Position numbers and translations under genes: made by a program. Shown one piece after another: positions 59,996 through 64,000 of a stretch of DNA of 64,000 nt. Every line of letters starts with the position of its first letter. Positions within the stretch are counted from its first letter, which is position 1. The notes under the pieces were generated by a model. That model saw nothing but the letters and a program-made list of their open reading frames with translations. It was not told where the DNA came from and ran no database searches. The DNA is from UBA1660 sp964462035 (GTDB lineage Bacteria > Myxococcota_A > Polyangia > Polyangiales > Houyiibacteriaceae): the NCBI GenBank assembly GCA_964462035.1, contig CAYXAP010000003.1, positions 273,205 to 337,204 on the forward strand, in the 5' to 3' direction.

Positions 59996-60595
59996 TCAGC
60001 GGACGATCCGCTCATAGACGGCAGAGCGCTCGGACCCTGCCGCGATGGCCTGCGCGGAGCCCATCGGAAGGAGCGCGACCGGGTCGATCGGCGGCGCGGC
60101 GGTCGGCTGGGTGTCGTCTCCCCGGAAGCTGACGCGGGTCGCCGACCAAGGGTCCGACTCCGCCCTTCGGTGCAGCAGCAGGAGCCGATCACCCCAGAGC
60201 GGTGCGACCCGTCGCTGCTCGTCATTCGGTCGTGAAGAGAGCGTCTCTGCCCAGTCGTCGGCCCGGAACGTGCCACCGGGCTCCTCGGCCCAGTCGTCCG
60301 AGAGCGCGCGATAGACGAAGCCGACCTCGCCGCAGCGGACCATCGGCGAGCCGTAGAGGCTGATGGCCGGTTCCGGGACGGTTCCGGGGTCGCAGCGTTC
60401 GGCCGGGTAGGGCGCGGCCGCGGTCCAGCGGGCGCAGGCCCCGGGCTCCGGTACCCAGCCGGCGGGGCAAGGGTTGGGAGCGCCCGCGTCGGCGGGCGTC
60501 ACTTCGCTCGGCGCCGCGTCGGGCGGTGACGCTTCGTGGGCCGCCGAGCAGCCGAGGAGGAGGAGCGAGAGCGCGAGGGGCGAGTCGACGTGCAT
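59996..60595 (-). CDS. Putative lipoprotein divergent from LysR gene
   Basis: 199 aa from ATG 60595. The signal peptide MHVDSPLALSLLLLGC has lipobox LLGC (C16), then a Pro/Ala/Asp linker (about 20-42). The mature part is small and aromatic-rich with five Cys in the first half (NPCPAGWVPEPGACARW, ERCDPGTVPEP) and beta-type sequence to the end. It is an exported protein of unknown function. Two palindromes in the 102-nt gap to the LysR gene make that regulator the likely controller. Confidence 0.75.
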   Translation of the reverse strand: MHVDSPLALSLLLLGCSAAHEASPPDAAPSEVTPADAGAPNPCPAGWVPEPGACARWTAAAPYPAERCDPGTVPEPAISLYGSPMVRCGEVGFVYRALSDDWAEEPGGTFRADDWAETLSSRPNDEQRRVAPLWGDRLLLLHRRAESDPWSATRVSFRGDDTQPTAAPPIDPVALLPMGSAQAIAAGSERSAVYERIVR

Positions 60596-60613
60596 GCCCC
60601 CAGGCTGGTCAAC

Positions 60614-60626
60614 GCGACGATGTCGC
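60614..60626. promoter_or_regulatory. GCGAC-GTCGC palindrome (LysR site, putative)
   Basis: GCGAC-GAT-GTCGC is a 5-bp perfect inverted repeat in the divergent gap. It has the same half-site letters as the second palindrome 25 nt further. Confidence 0.4.
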
Positions 60627-60650
60627 ACAATCGAAAGATAGCTCACATAC

Positions 60651-60669
60651 CATGTCGTAACGCGACATG
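60651..60669. promoter_or_regulatory. CATGTCG-CGACATG palindrome (LysR site, putative)
   Basis: CATGTCG-TAACG-CGACATG has 7-bp perfect arms with a 5-nt centre, 28 nt before the LysR start. With the neighbouring GCGAC palindrome it makes two sites of the spacing usual for LysR-controlled divergent promoters. Confidence 0.5.
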
Positions 60670-60697
60670 ATGGAGCCATGGCGAAGGGAGCCGCACC

Positions 60698-61594
60698 GTG
60701 GAGCTGACCGATCTGAAGCACTTCGCCCACGTGGCTCGCGCGGGGTCCTTCACCGCAGGCGCCAAGCGTTCGCACGTCACCCCGCCGGCGGTGAGCAAGG
60801 CGGTCCGCAAGCTCGAAGACGAGCTGGGCGTGGACCTCTTCGTGCGCACCACGCGGCGAGTCTCGCTGACCGACGCCGGCCGAGAGCTGCTGCTCCGCTG
60901 CGACCGCATCTTCGGTGAGCTCGACGAGCTTCGCGCCGAGCTCGACGCACGGACCGGTCGCATCGAGGGTGACCTGCGCATCGGCGCGATGGAGGTCTTC
61001 TCCATCGAGCTCCTTCCACGCGCGCTCGCACGGCTGGTGGGCGAGCACCCAGCCGTGCGGCCCTTCACCCACGAGGCCGACCCACTCCGTATGGAGCGCT
61101 GGATCCGTGACGGGCGGGTCGAAGTCGGCTTCACCATCGGAGGCAGCCGCAGCGGCGACCTCGAGTACGAGGAGCTCGGCCGCAGCAAGGGCGCGCTCGT
61201 GTGCGGCAAGACGCACCCGCTCCATGGCCAGAAGCGCATCCGCAAGGCTCAGCTCACCGAGTATCCATCCGTGGTGCCCAGGTTCATGGGGCAGGAGGAC
61301 GCGCCTTCCCTCGACCAGTTCCCCGAGGGCTGGGCCCGGCGGGAGGTCGGAGCCACCATCGAGCTGCTGCAGATGGGCGTGCAGCTCTGCATCGAGGGGA
61401 CGTATCTCGGCTACTTCCCTGAGGTCAGCGTTCGCGGGCCGCTCGCCGACGGGCGGCTGCACCGCTTGGGCGGCGTGGGCGGCGCCGAGCCCTTCGTGCT
61501 CTGGGCGGTGTCGCGAAAGGGCGCGCCGCGGCGACCGATGGTGGCGGCGTTGCTGGGCGAGGTCCGCGCAGCCGTGCGGCGCGTATCCGGCTAG
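60698..61594 (+). CDS. LysR-type transcriptional regulator
   Basis: 298 aa from GTG 60698. The DNA-binding domain is MELTDLKHFAHVARAGSFTAGAKRSHVTPPAVSKAVRKLEDELGVDLF. The effector-binding domain begins at about 88 (GDLRIGAMEVFSIELLPRAL). It is divergent from the lipoprotein gene with palindromic sites in the shared gap, and is therefore likely to control that gene and itself. The C-terminal domain is shorter than average by little. Effector unknown. Confidence 0.9.
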   Translation: MELTDLKHFAHVARAGSFTAGAKRSHVTPPAVSKAVRKLEDELGVDLFVRTTRRVSLTDAGRELLLRCDRIFGELDELRAELDARTGRIEGDLRIGAMEVFSIELLPRALARLVGEHPAVRPFTHEADPLRMERWIRDGRVEVGFTIGGSRSGDLEYEELGRSKGALVCGKTHPLHGQKRIRKAQLTEYPSVVPRFMGQEDAPSLDQFPEGWARREVGATIELLQMGVQLCIEGTYLGYFPEVSVRGPLADGRLHRLGGVGGAEPFVLWAVSRKGAPRRPMVAALLGEVRAAVRRVSG

Positions 61595-61616
61595 CCGTTT
61601 CGCCGGCGTGATCCCT

Positions 61617-62468
61617 TCAGCGGCTGGCCAGTCGGCAGGCCCCTGGTCCGAGGATGAGCACCCGGCCTTCGTCGAGGAGCTCGCCCGCGGGGCCGTGGAG
61701 CTCGAGTCGGCCTTCGCTACGAATGCTGCGCCAGTGGGAGCCGATGAAGTCGAAGCCATGGACGAGCTCGGCGCCGGGCTGAACGTTGATGAACACCATC
61801 CGTTCGGTGCTCGTGTTCGGAACCAGCTCGGCGGAGCCGGCGGGCACGACCGCCTCCGCGGATGCGCGCAGACTGAAGCGGTCGCCGAGCGGAGCGACGA
61901 CGCGCGCATTCAGCGTCGCGCGTTCGAGGAAGGCGCCGCTCCAGGCGAACGTGACCGCGGGGATGCGGCTGCCACGACACGGGAAGCTCATGACCAGGTC
62001 TCGAGGGTCGTCGCAACCACCGAGGAGCGCCTCCGCGGCGTCGAGGCAGCCGTCGCCGTCGCTGTCGGGCAGGAGGCGGTTGGTTCCCAGAGCCATCTCT
62101 TCCGCATCCGAGAGGCCGTCGTCATCGGAGTCGACGTCCTGGAAGTCGGGCGCGCCGTCGCCGTCCGTGTCGCGCGGCGGATGGCATCGGTCGAGCCGTG
62201 GTCCGATCTCCGACGCGTCGGGGATTCCGTCTCCGTCGGCGTCCAGATCGTCGTCGTTGGAGAAGCCGTCCAGGTCGCAGTCCGAGTGCTCGCGGACGCT
62301 GGCGCCGTCTCGGTCGCAGGCGCCGCCCAACTCGTACATCGCGACGATGCCGTCGCCGTCGTCGTCCCGGTCGAGGTCGGGGTCGAGGAAGCCGCAGCGG
62401 GCTTCGGGAGCTTGGCCGCAGCTCAGCAACCCCAGGCTGAACGACAGCGCGCTGAGACGCGCGAGCAT
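61617..62468 (-). CDS. Thrombospondin type-3 repeat lipoprotein
   Basis: 283 aa from ATG 62468. Lipobox LLSC (C16). Residues about 25-140 carry calcium-binding DxDxDG-type units (DRDDDGDGI, DADGDGI, DTDGDGAPD, DSDDDGL, DSDGDGCLD), as in thrombospondin type-3 repeats. A beta-rich domain of about 110 residues ends the protein. It is an exported, Ca-dependent rod protein, perhaps linking to cell surface or matrix. The longer frame start upstream has no signal-like N terminus and is not used. Confidence 0.85.
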   Translation of the reverse strand: MLARLSALSFSLGLLSCGQAPEARCGFLDPDLDRDDDGDGIVAMYELGGACDRDGASVREHSDCDLDGFSNDDDLDADGDGIPDASEIGPRLDRCHPPRDTDGDGAPDFQDVDSDDDGLSDAEEMALGTNRLLPDSDGDGCLDAAEALLGGCDDPRDLVMSFPCRGSRIPAVTFAWSGAFLERATLNARVVAPLGDRFSLRASAEAVVPAGSAELVPNTSTERMVFINVQPGAELVHGFDFIGSHWRSIRSEGRLELHGPAGELLDEGRVLILGPGACRLASR

Positions 62469-62520
62469 CGCGACCAGTCTCGGGGACCGAGTGAGGGCCC
62501 GCAACCGGGCGGGCGTTCGT

Positions 62521-63318
62521 TCAGCGGGTCGACACGTCGGAGCGGCGCAGCCGTGTGGGGCCATCGGCGGCGACGCGTTCACACAGGTCGTCGAAGACCC
62601 CGAAGGTCTCCCACTGTGGTTGGCCTGTGCGTTCCGAGAGCTCGGTCACCAGGTGCGCTTCCAGGTCGGCATCGCGCTTCCCCTTCCAGAGCTTGTCGGC
62701 CAGCGCGACGAGTCGGTCCTCCAACTCGGCAGGAGGCCGATGCCATTCGGCGTGCGTGACCGCGACGCGGCTCACCTCGGCGGGGAAGCCGGCCGCCGCC
62801 AGCAGCTTCCTGCCGGCCGCTTCATGCGCATGGCCGGCGCTGCTCATCTCGTTCGGGTGCAGGATCTTCCCGCAGTCATGCAGCGCAGCGCCGAGCAGGA
62901 CCCGCTCGGCGTCGAGCTCCAGCCGTAGCTCTGAGGCGAGCCCGCTCACGATCGCCGCCGCCGCTTCGAGGACCAGCTCGTGGTGTCGAGTCAGCCAGGG
63001 GCTCGCGCCCCGACTCGCGAGCCAGCGGATGCCGTCCGAGCCCGTCCGCGGGAGCCCGACCCATCCACCGCCGTGTCGTGCCCGGAGCTCCGTCAGCAGC
63101 GACGGCGGTCGCTCGGCGAAGTGCAACTCGAGGAAGCGGTGCAGTGCTCTGCGCTCTGCCGCGCCGAGGTCGGAGACCGAGAAGGTCTCGAGGGCCCCGT
63201 GGTCCAGGAAGTACGCCCACTGGCCGGGTGCTTCATACGCCGCGAGCGGTATGCCGATGGCGTGCAGCTCGCCACCGTGTTGCTCGACCCATCGCCGATG
63301 GTCGTTCGTCGTTCCCAC
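62521..63318 (-). CDS. HD-domain protein
   Basis: 265 aa. The N-terminal 105 residues are soluble with no known motif (HAIGIPLAAYEAPGQWAYFL). The HD metal-binding set is present: H112/H113 (LTRHHELV), HD at 147-148 in ALHDCGKILHP, His residues at 163-165 (GHAHE), and Asp in LVALADKLWKGKR near 225. HD proteins hydrolyse nucleotides or phosphate esters with metal ions. The substrate is unknown. It starts 47 nt from the divergent next gene. Confidence 0.82.
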   Translation of the reverse strand: MGTTNDHRRWVEQHGGELHAIGIPLAAYEAPGQWAYFLDHGALETFSVSDLGAAERRALHRFLELHFAERPPSLLTELRARHGGGWVGLPRTGSDGIRWLASRGASPWLTRHHELVLEAAAAIVSGLASELRLELDAERVLLGAALHDCGKILHPNEMSSAGHAHEAAGRKLLAAAGFPAEVSRVAVTHAEWHRPPAELEDRLVALADKLWKGKRDADLEAHLVTELSERTGQPQWETFGVFDDLCERVAADGPTRLRRSDVSTR

Positions 63319-63365
63319 GGCGGGACCATGCGTCGCCGATCCCGGCCGTCCAGTATGGTGGGGCG

Positions 63366-63905
63366 GTGTCCCAGTCCGTGCGAGAGCTCTGCGCTCGATA
63401 CGTCGAGCTGAAGGAGAGGGAATCTGCCGTGCGGAAGGAGCGCCGCGCGAACGAGTCCGCGAACCTGCTGAGCGAGCTGGTCGGCGAGCAGATGACGCTC
63501 CTCGGACGCATGGGCAGCTGCCTGCCCAAGTCGGGCCCCACCGCGGAGTGGATGGACCAGACCCTCGGTGGCGCGCACGGCGACCTGGCGACGTGGTGCG
63601 TGGCGGACGCGCTGCTCAGGCAGGGTCGGTTCCCGTCGCGCTATCTGGATCCGCTCATCAGGCTGCTCTGCCGCGAGCCGGACCGGCGTGGACGTGCGGT
63701 CGAGCGGCTCGTCGCCGGCCACGGCAGCATTCCGGTGCTCGACTCGATGACCCGAGCCGTTCGGCAGGACGCGGGACTCGCGTCAGGGGCGCGCATTCTG
63801 ACCTACTACGTCCGCAGCACCGAGACCGAACCGCGCGCCGAGGCGGACGCGGCCGCCCGGAGGCTGCGGGACGCACTCCTCGAACTCGGCGCGTGGCGAG
63901 CCTGA
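63366..63905 (+). CDS. Helical hypothetical protein
   Basis: 179 aa from GTG 63366. It is largely alpha-helical, with a Glu/Arg/Leu segment at about 1-45 (VRELCARYVELKERESAVRK) that could form a coiled coil, and a Leu/Arg-rich C-terminal half with DPLIRLLCREPDRRGRAVE. There is no signal peptide, membrane helix or recognised motif. The earlier frame extension to 63078 is disregarded because it runs through the HD gene on the opposite strand. Function unknown. Confidence 0.6.
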   Translation: MSQSVRELCARYVELKERESAVRKERRANESANLLSELVGEQMTLLGRMGSCLPKSGPTAEWMDQTLGGAHGDLATWCVADALLRQGRFPSRYLDPLIRLLCREPDRRGRAVERLVAGHGSIPVLDSMTRAVRQDAGLASGARILTYYVRSTETEPRAEADAAARRLRDALLELGAWRA

Positions 63906-63912
63906 AACGACG

Positions 63913-63944
63913 AAGCCCCCACGGCCTGCTGGCTGCGGGGGCTT
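63913..63944 (-). terminator. Hairpin after tRNA-Gly
   Basis: AAGCCCCC pairs with GGGGGCTT around a 16-nt loop, 7 nt after the 3' end of the tRNA on the minus strand, then CGTCGTTTC. It could also end the plus-strand hypothetical gene 8 nt upstream, so it may act both ways. Confidence 0.6.
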
Positions 63945-63950
63945 GCTCGG

Positions 63951-64000
63951 AGCGGGAGACCGGACTCGAACCGGCGACATTCAGCTTGGGAAGCTGACGC
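63951..64000 (-). tRNA. tRNA-Gly (anticodon CCC), 5' part beyond window
   Basis: Read on the minus strand, the segment contains the anticodon stem TCAGC/GCTGA around TTCCCAA, giving anticodon CCC, then a T-arm GCCGG-TTCGAGT-CCGGT and acceptor strand CTCCCGC with discriminator T. The CCA is not fully encoded (TCCG). The D-arm and acceptor 5' half lie beyond position 64000. Confidence 0.9.

Overview
The window is GC-rich, gene-dense bacterial chromosome. It carries many exported lipoproteins with short lipoboxes (LLGAC, LVAC, FGC), a Hanks-type kinase with a PEGA tail, a DUF1592/DUF1552 pair, Cys-rich lipoproteins starting CGDDG and three LysR regulators. This combination points to a myxobacterium-like member of Myxococcota, probably near Sandaracinus/Polyangia. 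That is a judgement from gene style, not from a marker-gene comparison. I see no phage, transposon, integrase or CRISPR array.

Layout. 0-12.7 kb: 5'-truncated cysteine desulfurase (iscS), an A-type Fe-S protein, several lipoproteins, ribosome-rescue hydrolase arfB, a nucleotide-sugar-type epimerase coupled to a kelch-like lipoprotein, a PEGA Ser/Thr kinase, a frame-disrupted gene and a truncated acetyltransferase. 12.7-22.9 kb: VWA lipoprotein, radical SAM/SPASM-like enzyme, a long inverted repeat, prfC, TerB-like protein, sphingomyelinase-fold phosphodiesterase, CTP-type lipid kinase, proline iminopeptidase, FAD oxidoreductase and a thioesterase. 22.9-31 kb: an 848-residue lipoprotein, a small exported protein made of 16-residue Cys repeats, a DUF3556 membrane protein overlapping a phytoene-desaturase-like enzyme, and a Band 7 protein. 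30.2-36.2 kb: regulator-rich block with two alpha/beta hydrolases (one with a Cys nucleophile), LysR plus an exported DNase I homologue, DoxX plus LysR, and an AraC regulator. 36.3-47.6 kb: outer-membrane protein, SDR, Kef-type antiporter, DUF3124 lipoprotein, large NAD-glutamate dehydrogenase and the DUF1592/DUF1552 pair.

The most striking region is 47.7-57.5 kb on the minus strand. A sigma factor, a single-pass anti-sigma-like protein and an exported CHAT-domain lipoprotein are joined by 4-nt overlaps. They are followed after 8 nt by two tandem subtilisin-like (S8) lipoproteins and then by another lipoprotein. All catalytic residues of the CHAT and S8 domains are present. I read this as a sigma-controlled, cell-envelope protease system. 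It is inferred, not demonstrated. Downstream (57.7-64 kb) are a Cys-rich lipoprotein, an ankyrin protein, a glycine-tailed RRM protein with a clear terminator, a LysR/lipoprotein divergent pair with two palindromes, a thrombospondin-3-type lipoprotein, an HD-domain protein and the 3' part of tRNA-Gly(CCC) at the right edge.
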